Origin: Anammoximicrobium sp032229885
GTDB taxonomy: Bacteria; Planctomycetota; Planctomycetia; Pirellulales; Pirellulaceae
Length of the DNA: 21,907 bases
Assembly: GCA_032229885.1 (NCBI GenBank)
Contig: JAVYAJ010000399.1
Coordinates: 1-21,907, forward strand
Reading direction: 5' to 3'
Shown here: in pieces, positions 1 to 7,603 of the stretch
Numbering within the stretch: position 1 is the first letter of the stretch
How the letters are laid out: every line of letters begins with the position of its first letter
Position numbers and translations under genes: made by a program
Notes under the pieces: model-generated
What the model saw: only the letters and a program-made list of their open reading frames with translations
What the model was told of the DNA's origin: nothing
The model's database searches: none

Positions 1-125
1 AACATCAACGTGTCGCCGTGGCCCGGATGAATATGGCCTTCGGCCAACAGAGGCACACGCGCGGCGTCAGCCCTGGGGCGTTGCCCCAGGCTACGGGGAT
101 CGGAAGCCTTCGGCCAAACAGATTC
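1..125 (+). repeat. Hairpin-rich dispersed repeat, left copy
   Basis: The module order is B-A-B. B is ATGGCCTTCGGCCAACA-like (33-50; degenerate at 104-120) and contains the small hairpin GGCC-TTC-GGCC. A is CCTGGGGCGTTGCCCCAGG (72-90), an 8-bp perfect stem with a GTT loop, followed by CTAC. The whole 125 bp aligns without gaps to the reverse complement of 21688-21812, with about 16 mismatches counted by eye. It has no coding potential that I can support. The copy may continue beyond the left edge of the window. A short GCGGGC/GCCCGC hairpin follows at 133-148. It resembles REP/BIME-type intergenic palindromes, but the family is not one I can name. Confidence 0.85.
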
Positions 126-197
126 TTGGGCTGCGGGCGCTAGCCCGCGTTAGGAAATTGACCGCGCCAGGGTTCTGCTCACCCGCGTACGGTATAG

Positions 198-1440
198 ATG
201 GTGACTCGTTGAACGGGCTCGTCTATCACATCGCGAGCGGCACGCTTTCTTCAGCGGCGTCACGTTGCTCATCATCGCTGTTCTCGTATCGGTCCGCCCG
301 ACTCCGGTGCGACGACGGCTCGCCGCCTTGAGCTTGCTGATCGGCGGCATCGCGGTTGGCCTTTCATCCGCGGCAATTCCCTACGGGTGCTACGGGCTGG
401 CTGTGGCGAGCACCTGTTTTTGGTTGATCTCTGCCCGTCGGAACGGCTGCGGTCGATGGACGCCAGCCGCCGTCGTGGTTGTCTGGTCCTTGGCGGTCAT
501 TCTCGAGCTTCCGTACCACATCACGCCTTCGCTGGATCCGGTCGCCGCGCGGTCGATGACCGTCATCGGCGATTCCATCACCGCGGGAATGGGCGCGAGC
601 GACAAATCCGTGCGTTGGCCAATCCTGCTGGCCCGCGAGCACAATCTGTCGATTCAGGATCTTTCGCATCCGGGCGAGACGGTAGCTTCGGCACTCATAC
701 GAGTCAAATCGCAGCGAATCACATCCTCGGTCGTGTTCCTGGAAATCGGCGGGAACGATCTGCTTGGAAGCACGGCATCCGCTCAGTTTGCCCGCGATCT
801 GGAGGCTCTTCTTGCCCATCTTTATGCGTCTGGACGTCAGCTCATCATGCTTGAATTGCCATTGCCGCCGTTTCGACACGAATTTGGGCGAATCCAGCGT
901 TCGCTTGCGCGAAAATACGACGTTGCTCTCGTGCCGAAACGAGTATTCCTGTCGATCCTGGCGCCCAGCGACTCGACGGTTGACACCATCCATCTGACGC
1001 AAGCAGGTCATCGCCGCATGGCAGCGATGGTCTGGCGGCTCGTGAGTTCGGCATTTCCCAGGACCACGGACGCAGAGGATTCAGGCCAGCAGACGACCCA
1101 CCGACGGCGACCGGCGGGCGTGACACGCCGTAGCGGGTCTGGGTGGACACAGGGATCTTGGCCGCCGCGGCGCACAACTCGGACGGCGATCCTCGCGGGC
1201 CTTTCTCCGAAAGCCATCGTCTTGCAGTCCGGCACACGCCTCAGGCCTCAGCCGCCTCGGCCGCCTCCCGGCGGGAATGGGACCGCCAAACGCCCACGCG
1301 ATGCCGCACCGAACCCAAAGACCTCCAGAGGGGGCCACACAGCCAGACGAGCGATGCAACCAGGCAGGCGGGAGCGAACAGAAAGCCCACTCGATTATAG
1401 AGTGTTCGCGTGTCGATCATTGGCAGATCGGCCAGCATGA
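198..1440 (+). CDS. Membrane-anchored SGNH/GDSL hydrolase, probably frameshifted near its start
   Basis: This is a likely esterase or acylhydrolase acting outside the cytoplasm. The frame is open from 205 and its first usable start codon is TTG at 265 (391 aa). Numbered from that TTG, the SGNH blocks are GDSIT (Ser104, about 100-106), GGNDLL (Asn164) and DTIHLTQAGH (Asp240, His243), so the catalytic residues are intact. Two or three hydrophobic segments in the first 90 residues anchor it to the membrane. The TTG start cuts into the first hydrophobic segment. ATG at 198 (ATG GTG) is followed by one extra base (A204), and skipping that base joins it in frame to LVERARLSHRERHAFFSG, a more natural N-terminus. 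The SGNH fold should end near residue 265 (about 1060). The remaining 125 residues are Arg/Pro-rich without motifs, and their last 200 bp lie antisense to lnt. The coding family is confident; both ends of the gene are doubtful. Confidence 0.7.
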
Positions 1441-2866
1441 TAGACTCGACATTCGTGTCGATTCGATCGGTCACGGCCCCGGTCGGCGCGACGACGCACG
1501 ATACGCCCGTGGCCGCGCACCGCGCGAAGCATCGCCGGTTCTCGACGGCGCGCAACAGCGACAGCCGCAGATGTTGTTCGAGCACCAACGGGTTCTTGAA
1601 GGCCGAGCCATTGGCGAGCGTGACCAGCACGTGCGCGCCCTCGGCCACGGTTCGCCGCGCGTTGGCTGGCACCATGTCGTCGTAACACATGAACACGCCC
1701 ACCAGAACATCGCCCGGCAATCGCAATGGACTGGCTTGATCGCCGGTGGACGCGATGTCCTGCAATCCCGCCGCGCGCCGCAGCCAGGGCAGCCATTGTT
1801 CGCCGGGTATGTATTCGCCAATCGGCATCAACGTCCGTTTCAGATACCGTCCAGCGATGCTTTGACCCGGTCGCAACAGAAACCCGGTCTGGTAAAACGG
1901 TCCATCGTCTGTCGCGCCGGGCAAAAAAAGCCTGCCGCCCGCCAACACGTGGCAGTGGATGCCGCGCGTCGGCTGCAAGTCGACCACCGGAGGCAGGCTG
2001 CATTTCAAGGTGTTGCCCTCGTCGGAAAAATCGGCCAGCATCGTGCTGTAATTGCCGAGCGTCGACTCCGGCCAGCAGATCAACTGGACTTGTTCGTCGA
2101 GCGCCAGCGACTTCGCCCGCATTTTGGCGATCGAGTCTCCGTAGCTCGGATCCACCTGCACGATCGCGACGCGCAAACGCTGGCGCGGCAGCGGCGCACG
2201 CTGCCATACGTCCAACTGGTGGTGGCCGAAGACCAAGGTTCCCATCAGCACCAGCATCGCCAGGACGGCTTGGGTGATCGCGGGCCTCCAGCGACGTTCC
2301 GGCCGCGGCAGGCGCGCCTGGGCGACGAGCACTGCCGGCGCCAAGGCCGAACTCGTGATGACGAAACTGACGCCCGGCGCGCCGAACAGCTCTGCGATCT
2401 GGAGCACGGGCAGGAACTCGGTCTGGGTGTGCGCCATGGACCAGAAGAAAGCCTTTGGCCAATACAGCTCGAAGGCAACCCAGATGGCGCTGATGGCCCA
2501 CAGACTTGCCGCGCTGCGCGCCAACGTGCGGCTGACCAGAAAGGCCGTGATCCCGAACGGGATGGCTTCGTAGGCGATGCTTGCCGCAAATACGCACCAC
2601 GCGGTGGGCCGGGCGAAGTCCAACGACTCCATCACCGCCTCGGGAATCCACTGGAACGCCAGCGCCAATGCGCCAGCGCCCGCCAACCCGCCCCAAATCC
2701 AGGCGTGCGAGGGCCGGTTGGCCGAGGCCACACCCCAAAGCACGGCCAAACCTACCCAAGAGGCAAGATACCAGCTCGGCCAGATCCAACTTGAACCTAC
2801 CAACAGCGCGGCCATCGCCGACACACAGCCGACGCCAACTATCCGCCACAGCCTCGTCTGGACCAT
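1241..2866 (-). CDS. lnt: Apolipoprotein N-acyltransferase
   Basis: The product transfers a fatty acyl chain from phospholipid to the N-terminal cysteine of apolipoproteins, the last step of lipoprotein maturation in the inner membrane. It is 541 aa, the usual Lnt size. About six hydrophobic helices span residues 1-215, followed by a periplasmic nitrilase domain at about 225-490 and a final helix at about 495-515. The catalytic triad is visible: Glu267 in CWPEST, Lys343 in RYLKRTLMP and Cys394 in VFMCYDD. Glu351 in GEYIPGE matches the further essential Glu343 of E. coli. In the E. coli enzyme Cys387 is followed by Tyr-Glu, whereas here the order is Cys-Tyr-Asp-Asp, a conservative change. The start ATG has a strong Shine-Dalgarno AGAGGGGG at 2871-2878, four bases away. 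The C-terminus is an Ala/Glu tail (AAEAAEA) antisense to the SGNH reading frame. Confidence 0.93.
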   Translation of the reverse strand: MVQTRLWRIVGVGCVSAMAALLVGSSWIWPSWYLASWVGLAVLWGVASANRPSHAWIWGGLAGAGALALAFQWIPEAVMESLDFARPTAWCVFAASIAYEAIPFGITAFLVSRTLARSAASLWAISAIWVAFELYWPKAFFWSMAHTQTEFLPVLQIAELFGAPGVSFVITSSALAPAVLVAQARLPRPERRWRPAITQAVLAMLVLMGTLVFGHHQLDVWQRAPLPRQRLRVAIVQVDPSYGDSIAKMRAKSLALDEQVQLICWPESTLGNYSTMLADFSDEGNTLKCSLPPVVDLQPTRGIHCHVLAGGRLFLPGATDDGPFYQTGFLLRPGQSIAGRYLKRTLMPIGEYIPGEQWLPWLRRAAGLQDIASTGDQASPLRLPGDVLVGVFMCYDDMVPANARRTVAEGAHVLVTLANGSAFKNPLVLEQHLRLSLLRAVENRRCFARCAATGVSCVVAPTGAVTDRIDTNVESIMLADLPMIDTRTLYNRVGFLFAPACLVASLVWLCGPLWRSLGSVRHRVGVWRSHSRREAAEAAEA

Positions 2867-2870
2867 CCAA

Positions 2871-2878
2871 CCCCCTCT
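2871..2878 (-). promoter_or_regulatory. Ribosome binding site of lnt
   Basis: AGAGGGGG on the minus strand lies four bases before the ATG at 2866. It fixes the lnt start and excludes the overlapping frame that begins at 2885. Confidence 0.7.
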
Positions 2879-2918
2879 GAGTCACTAGCCTGTCTTCCTG
2901 GCCGTTCGTGTTCCCCAG

Positions 2919-2955
2919 AAAAAAACATCCCGCCTCGCGTTTGCCAGGCGGGATG
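2919..2955 (-). terminator. Rho-independent terminator of the small secreted protein gene
   Basis: Read on the minus strand there is a perfect 10-bp stem, CATCCCGCCT paired with AGGCGGGATG, around a 10-base loop, followed directly by seven T. It lies 85 bp after the stop at 3040 and before the lnt start, so it separates the two minus-strand units. The A run sits only on the left side, so it works for minus-strand transcription. Confidence 0.9.
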
Positions 2956-3039
2956 CCTCAAATCTGGTATCGCGTTCTCTCGGCACGCCAAGTGCCGCCG
3001 GGGCTGTGAATCACCCGGTCGGCACTAGCGGCCAGGGGA

Positions 3040-3441
3040 TCACTGCGGCTGCAGGACCGCATTTCCCCCAGCTTGCACCACCTTGAGCCTCAGGAGCGCC
3101 TTTTCGGCGACTACGTAGCCCTGGACGTCCGGAGCGCCCACTGGGGCTCCGGCCCCATCCAAGAGCTGCGCGACGACCTGGATTGCACCGGCCTTCACCT
3201 TGAACGTATGCAACTGGTTCGGGTTCAAGACCTTGCCACCATAGGCCTGGAAATTGGCGGGGTTCGCACCGTCCGCGATCCACTTGGTGGCGTCGGCAAG
3301 CACCGCCACTCTCGCGCCGGCCCTGTTCTGGATCTGGACTTGTGGATCCGCTTTGGAGCCACCGCCGCCAGCCTGGACGAAGTCGGCCGAAGTCAACAGC
3401 AGCGCGCCTACGCCAAGAACGATCGCCAAACACTTCTTCAT
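3040..3441 (-). CDS. Small secreted protein of unknown function
   Basis: The product is 133 aa. Its signal peptide reads MKKCLAIVLGVGALLL followed by TSADFVQA, with likely cleavage after VQA before a Gly-rich GGGGSK start, so the mature protein (about 109 aa) is exported. The rest is rich in Ala, Val, Gly and Gln with no cysteine, and no family is recognised. The predicted pattern of alternating hydrophobic residues suggests a small beta domain, but that is inference. The start ATG at 3441 has Shine-Dalgarno AGGAGA at 3448-3453. The DUF1559 gene lies 115 bp upstream on the same strand, and a strong terminator follows, so the gene is the last of its transcript and may also have its own promoter. 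Confidence 0.8.
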   Translation of the reverse strand: MKKCLAIVLGVGALLLTSADFVQAGGGGSKADPQVQIQNRAGARVAVLADATKWIADGANPANFQAYGGKVLNPNQLHTFKVKAGAIQVVAQLLDGAGAPVGAPDVQGYVVAEKALLRLKVVQAGGNAVLQPQ

Positions 3442-3556
3442 TGCATTTCTCCTGCGAAACGTGAAATTCTGGTTCTACACTGGGTCACGATACGGGTGGC
3501 CGCGGCGCTGCGGATCTACCTCCTTTCCTCCGCGACCAAGTCATCAAAAGAGCAAC

Positions 3557-4339
3557 TCATGGTGTCTTCCCGACGACCTCGTGGCCGTTTCGCGTGCATA
3601 ATGCACCAACGACCGACGCCTCGACTCCGTCCGTTATCGACATCACGCTGCCATCGGCTCGCGCGGCGAGCGCGCATCCCGGATGGCGGCTGAAGATTTC
3701 GCCCAACTCGACATTGACCCATCCGTTCGAGACGAACGTGTTCCAACCGTTGGCCCAACAGCCGATCCGCGCTTCCCAACGATCGGCCGACTCGGCGATG
3801 CAAATCGTCTCGCTCAATCCGTCGCTGATGTCCGCGAAGGACAGTCGCGGCTCGCTGCGCGACAGCGCTGGCAGGACTCCTTGGCTCACGCCGGCGAGCC
3901 CCGCGGGCGTCGCGATGCTGCCCGAGACCCCGCCATAGTCCGTATCGCCCGGCTCGTCGAAGACGGAACTAGGGCAGCGGAAAATCGGAAGTACGGCATC
4001 GACGGCCGGGGCGTTCACGGCCGCGTGCCACGGCGCCGTCAAGTCGAGCGAGTCCAGCAGGGCGCCCTGCTCGAGGTAGGGCAATAGGTATGTACTCCAA
4101 GCATGGTCGAGTTCGCCGGGCGCGTCATTTCCCGGAGGCAGGTGACGATGGGCGTCGTGAAACGACTGCAGCGCCAGCATCTGGTTTTTGAGATTATTCG
4201 AGCAGCGCATCCGCCGAGCCGACTCGCGAGCCTGCTGGATCGCGGGCAGCAAGAGCCCCGCCAGCATGCCGACGATGGCGATCACCACCAACAGTTCTAC
4301 CAGCGTGAAGCCGCGTCGCGGACGAAGGCAAGCTGACAT
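3557..4339 (-). CDS. DUF1559 prepilin-type N-terminal cleavage/methylation protein
   Basis: This belongs to the H-X9-DG family, expanded in planctomycetes and resembling type II secretion or type IV pilus pseudopilins; its function is not established. The product is 260 aa. The class III prepilin signal is clear: RRG^FTLVELLVVIAIVGMLAG, with cleavage after Gly10 and Glu at +5 of the mature protein, followed by the usual LLPAIQQARESARRMRCSNN. The C-terminal signature SRHPGCALAARADGSV (His followed by ADGSV) is present, with a typical ending LCTRNGHEVV. The frame is open up to 4408, but I choose ATG 4339 because it places the RRGF motif ten residues in and has GAAGGGG upstream. It is slightly shorter than the usual 300 or more residues. 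It may be co-transcribed with the small secreted protein downstream. Confidence 0.9.
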   Translation of the reverse strand: MSACLRPRRGFTLVELLVVIAIVGMLAGLLLPAIQQARESARRMRCSNNLKNQMLALQSFHDAHRHLPPGNDAPGELDHAWSTYLLPYLEQGALLDSLDLTAPWHAAVNAPAVDAVLPIFRCPSSVFDEPGDTDYGGVSGSIATPAGLAGVSQGVLPALSRSEPRLSFADISDGLSETICIAESADRWEARIGCWANGWNTFVSNGWVNVELGEIFSRHPGCALAARADGSVMSITDGVEASVVGALCTRNGHEVVGKTP

Positions 4340-4516
4340 CGCATAAACCCCTTCAACAATCCTGCCGTCGCCATGCGACGCATACGCCCCCGAAACTGTC
4401 AGGATCAACGTCCACCATTTTCAGCCATTTTGCCCGCGTTGCAACGGGCGCGATGGGGGCGCGGTGGGGAAGCGCCAGCGGACGCGCCGGCGGGCGTCTG
4501 ACGCGTGCCCCCCGGC

Positions 4517-5245
4517 TTACGACAGCCCGTCGCCGGTCAACTCCCAGCCGACGCCCTCGCCAGTTCCGTCACCATGGAAGCGAATCAGACGGTTCACTTG
4601 ATTGCGATTGAGACACTTGATCACGTCGTGGAGTCGTCGTTTTGGATCGAGGTCGGACTGGCGCCGCAGAGGATCGTCGATCCGGATTGGCCATCCTTCT
4701 TCCTCGAAGACCGTCAAGATCGCCTCTTGGTTTGCCGCTGGAGTCTTGAAACGCTTCACAACGAGCGAGCGCACCCGTAGCTCGCGGCGGCTCGCATCCC
4801 AGCGCGGTGTTGCCTCACGCAGCACTCGCCGATCCGCTGTCGCCGTTCGTTGACCCGGCGGCGCCGGACGCGACAGATTTCCCTGGACGTGGCTGGCGAA
4901 CTTTTCACCTTCGGCGGTCAGGAGGAAGCAAGACCGTTCGCTAAAGGCCAGACTGTTGGAAGGCCGCACACGCCGCCGAAGGCCGCGACTCGGAGTCTGT
5001 TCGCGAAGATGCACGACATATCCAGCGCAGATGAGCCAGCGCAAATCGTGGTACGTGATCCCACGCGCTCGCAGGTCGGCGAGTTCCAGCGCGAAATCCT
5101 CGACCGCGAGTCCGAATTCGGGCGCACAGCATGTGGCGTCGTACAGTACAACTAGCGCCGTCTTGCGTGTCTCGTCGACGTCGGCCATAGACCCCAACGA
5201 CACCTTGTCCTCTGATGAGGTCAGACGCTGAATCTCGCTTGACAT
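4517..5245 (-). CDS. Conserved planctomycete protein of unknown function, possibly winged-helix
   Basis: The product is 242 aa from ATG 5245; an upstream frame continues to 5293. A GGAG lies 11 bases before 5245, and a second candidate start is at 5188 (MADVDETRKT). The N-terminal half (about 20-80: TALVVLYDATCCAPEFGL, LRARGITYHDLRWLICAGYV) looks like a small helical or winged-helix fold. The C-terminal half is strongly patterned: WDASRRELRVRSLVVKRF, NQEAILTVFEEEGWP, RIDDPL, DPKRRLHDVIKCLNRNQ, LIRFHGDGTGEGVGWEL. I recognise this C-terminal pattern as a family repeated in planctomycete genomes, with no assigned function. There is no signal peptide or membrane segment, so it is likely cytoplasmic and could be regulatory, but that is inference. 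Confidence 0.75.
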   Translation of the reverse strand: MSSEIQRLTSSEDKVSLGSMADVDETRKTALVVLYDATCCAPEFGLAVEDFALELADLRARGITYHDLRWLICAGYVVHLREQTPSRGLRRRVRPSNSLAFSERSCFLLTAEGEKFASHVQGNLSRPAPPGQRTATADRRVLREATPRWDASRRELRVRSLVVKRFKTPAANQEAILTVFEEEGWPIRIDDPLRRQSDLDPKRRLHDVIKCLNRNQVNRLIRFHGDGTGEGVGWELTGDGLS

Positions 5246-6065
5246 TGGCCTAGATCTCCGTGGGGCAAGGGGGAGCAATCGGCCGTTCTCCACCTACTCA
5301 ATCGAGCTAGCCGAGGATGCGGCAGGCGATTCCCTTCGACTCGCAACAGGCGCGCTTTGACCGTTGCGCGCGCACGAAAACCTGCCCACTCGCTCACGCA
5401 GCCGTTTATCCAGCAAAAGCCCACCGTTTCCATCGCAGATCGACTTGTCATCGGCAGACGAGGCGCGAGGCCCCGCCTGCAACGGGCGGACCGCGGCGAC
5501 AAACTGGCTCATAAACACCACGAGCGATCCACTAAAACTAACGGTCTCGCGTGACGAAGTCAATCTAGGGGGATCGCAATTTATACATTGGGCCACTCAG
5601 AACGGCACTTTGTGGAGCGGGCTTCGGCCTCTGTGTGCCGCACGTCGCGTAGCATTTGACGCGTCACTGTCAGCCGCGCACGGTATATCCAGACGCAGAG
5701 ATTGGGCGAGCGTTCTGTGCGTTCGCAGTCAAACTACGAACTGGGCCAGCAAAGTCGTCGTCGGACGATTGCCTCCGATGCCGCATCCGCCCCCAGCTCT
5801 CCGGCGTGCGGCCGCGGCCGATGGCTTGTCCCGGGAATGCTCGCCGCGGAAGTGCCCGCCCCAATCCTGCAGCCCTGCGGAGCGGCGTTGATGGACGATG
5901 GCGGCGCGCGACGCGACCGTGTAAAGTGGTCGAACGGCGCTGTAGGGCGGCGCTGTAGGGCGGCGCCGTCGGGCGCTGATGGCGGGCACAGAGGATGGGC
6001 AACGACAGCGGACGAGAACAACAACGCTCTTCGATCCTTGACGGACACGATCCAGGACAGCATCC
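5246..6065. other. Gene-poor stretch, 820 bp
   Basis: No reading frame here has recognisable motifs or a protein-like pattern on either strand. A 100-codon minus-strand frame at 5294-5596 is open, but it has no good ribosome site and no family resemblance. The only structured element is a short 13-bp tandem repeat at 5936-5987. The composition around 5520-5620 (ACTAAAACTAACG, ATCGCAATTTATACATTG) is locally AT-richer than its surroundings and could hold a promoter, but no convincing -35/-10 pair is claimed. Confidence 0.5.
5936..5987. repeat. 13-bp tandem repeat, about four copies
   Basis: There are two exact copies of GGCGCTGTAGGGC (5936-5948, 5949-5961), then GGCGCCGTCGGGC (5962-5974) and a degraded GCTGATGGCGGGC (5975-5987). 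The array is intergenic, about 80 bp before the start of the gene at 6066. Confidence 0.8.
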
Positions 6066-6932
6066 ATGAAGATCTCCCGCTACTGGTCTCGAGCGACCGC
6101 CGCGGCCGACGATCGCGTTGGCCGGCGGATCTCGATCTCTTGTTGGCGATCATCCGACGTGGGCCAGGACGACGCTCATCAATCCGCGTGGCAGGCGGCC
6201 CAGCAAGCGCTGTCGCGCGTCCTGCGCGGCGAACGCCTCGATCGCTACGCGTATGGTCGGCTGCCGCTCAGAGAGGAAGTCCTGGAGGAGGTGGTCGACG
6301 CCCACGGCGCACCGTCTCTGGCGCTGACTCGGAACCGTTACGGGGCGATCATCCTGAACACACTTCGGGTGGCGTTCCTCGACCTGGACTTTCCCGACGT
6401 TCCGCTGGAAGGACGCTTGACTCGACTGTTCGCCGCCTTGTTCGGCCGGTCCGCACGGACGCGCGAGGCCGAGCAAGAGGCCGCGATCTGGCAGCGCGTG
6501 GAGGCGTTCGTCGCTCGCAACCCGGACCATGGCTTCCGGGTGTATCGAACGCGGGCCGGCGTGCGGGCGATCGCGACCCACGACTTGCTCGACCCCGCCT
6601 CGCCAGGCGCGCAGCAGATGTTCCACGACCTGGGCGCGGACCCGCTGTATGTCCGACTGTGCCGGACCCAGGAAAGTTTCCGGGCGCGGCTCACCCCGAA
6701 GCCGTGGCGGTGCGGGTGCCCGCTCAACCCACCGACCTGGCCCCGTGAGAGCGCCCAGCAGCAAACTAGGTTCGAGAGATGGGTGGCTCGCTACGACCGC
6801 GCGCGGTCGAAATACGCCACCTGCCGGCTACTGGGTACGCTGGGCACACCGCGGATCCATCCCGACGTTGATCAGATCATCCAGGTCCACGACCGGATGA
6901 CGCGGTGTGACGAGCCGCTGCCGTTGGCCTGA
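6066..6932 (+). CDS. Conserved hypothetical protein
   Basis: The product is 288 aa. It begins MKISRYWSRA, and an AGGA lies about ten bases before the ATG. Family-like blocks are visible: SCWRSSDVGQDDAHQSA (about 25-41), ERLDRYAYGRLPLREEVLEE (about 56-75), TRNRYGAIILNTLRVAFLDLDFP (about 88-110), GFRVYRTRAGVRAIATHDLL, DPLYVRLCRTQESFRARLTPKPWRCG in two blocks, YATCRLLGT, and a final HDRMTRCDEPLPLA. I recognise this as a widespread conserved protein of unknown function; the Asp-rich LDLDFP and the Lys/Arg-rich FRARLTPKPWRCG suggest an active or binding site. There is no signal peptide or membrane helix. A longer plus-strand frame at 5702-6748 overlaps it in a different phase and is a shadow. No partner gene is adjacent. 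Confidence 0.82.
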   Translation: MKISRYWSRATAAADDRVGRRISISCWRSSDVGQDDAHQSAWQAAQQALSRVLRGERLDRYAYGRLPLREEVLEEVVDAHGAPSLALTRNRYGAIILNTLRVAFLDLDFPDVPLEGRLTRLFAALFGRSARTREAEQEAAIWQRVEAFVARNPDHGFRVYRTRAGVRAIATHDLLDPASPGAQQMFHDLGADPLYVRLCRTQESFRARLTPKPWRCGCPLNPPTWPRESAQQQTRFERWVARYDRARSKYATCRLLGTLGTPRIHPDVDQIIQVHDRMTRCDEPLPLA

Positions 6933-7089
6933 GTGAAAGCAAGCGGGGATTGCCGATGCCCTGCCCGAGCGCGGATGCAGACGCAAGGATCGACGACAGG
7001 ACACGCGCGGCGCTGGGACGGCCGGTTTTCTCGACGTGGGTTTCCCCGCCCGAGGTTCCATCTCGTGCGCGGATGAAAGCGCTGCGCGG

Positions 7090-7250
7090 TTACGACAGCG
7101 TATAGATGAACGGGGCGCGGCGCTGCCGCCGAGCAGGATCAGCAAACCCATCAGCAGCAGTACGGCGATGATCGGGATGATCCACCATTTCTTGTTGTGC
7201 AGGAAGACATCCCAAAACTCGGCTACAAGCCCAGGCTGAGGCTGTTGCGG
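7090..7250 (-). pseudogene. DUF5989-like (SxtK-type) small membrane protein, broken
   Basis: One frame reads PQQPQPGLVAEFWDVF, then LHNKKWWIIPIIAVLLLM, then GLLILLGGSAAP. This is the usual pattern of DUF5989 proteins: a short amphipathic start, NKKWW, then one membrane helix. The family normally ends APFIYTLx. Here the bases for FIYTLS and a TAA stop (7090-7092) are present but two bases out of phase after GSAAP, so the last seven codons are frameshifted. Upstream, the frame is closed by TAG at 7251-7253 and no start codon lies between it and the conserved part. The gene is therefore damaged at both ends. It follows the equally damaged sxtJ-like gene, its usual neighbour, after 353 bp, where spacing is normally short. 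The family assignment rests on pattern recognition. Confidence 0.7.
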
Positions 7251-7603
7251 CTACGACGGAGCGTGTCCCCTTATCGATTCATAGTCTCCCAAACGGTGTG
7301 CTTCGGGCTGGCAGGCTAGGTAGAAACTGGCCGTCGTGGGCCGTAGATCCGGACTCGCGATACTGCGTAGACTGCCGAAAAGCGGGCCGTAGTGACCTGC
7401 CAATTCTGATGTGCGGCACTAGTCGCAGGCCGAGACGCCACGAACCAGCAGCCCATGCCTTTGCGCCTTTGCATGAGGCCGCTCGCCTGATTCGCGAAAT
7501 TGTCTGACACGGAATCCTTGCCAATCGCCAGTCGCGCCGCGTCCGGCGTCGATACGTCCGGCATCGCTTGTCTGTGCCGACCGTCGAGGTCCGCAACCCG
7601 CAG
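7251..7603. other. Intergenic stretch between the two broken genes, 353 bp
   Basis: No protein-like frame is recognised on either strand. The only small structure is a perfect 8-bp tandem GCCTTTGC pair at 7457-7472. In an intact operon of this type the two flanking genes usually sit close together, so this may be inserted or degraded sequence. No inverted ends or target duplications were found by eye. Confidence 0.45.

Noticed and set aside
1277..2885. Two frames of about 500 codons (1277-2794 plus, 1395-2885 minus)
   Set aside because: Both overlap lnt in other phases; lnt has the catalytic triad and a clear ribosome site.
4340..4408. Longer start for the DUF1559 protein
   Set aside because: It would place 23 extra residues before the prepilin peptide. 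ATG 4339 has a better ribosome site and the normal short leader.
5294..5596. 100-codon minus-strand frame directly before the unknown gene at 4517-5245
   Set aside because: No ribosome site, no recognisable motif and an ordinary length for chance in this GC content; kept only as a comment.
5702..6748. 348-codon plus-strand frame overlapping the gene at 6066
   Set aside because: The product is low-complexity and Arg-rich. The frame starting at 6066 has the protein-like pattern.
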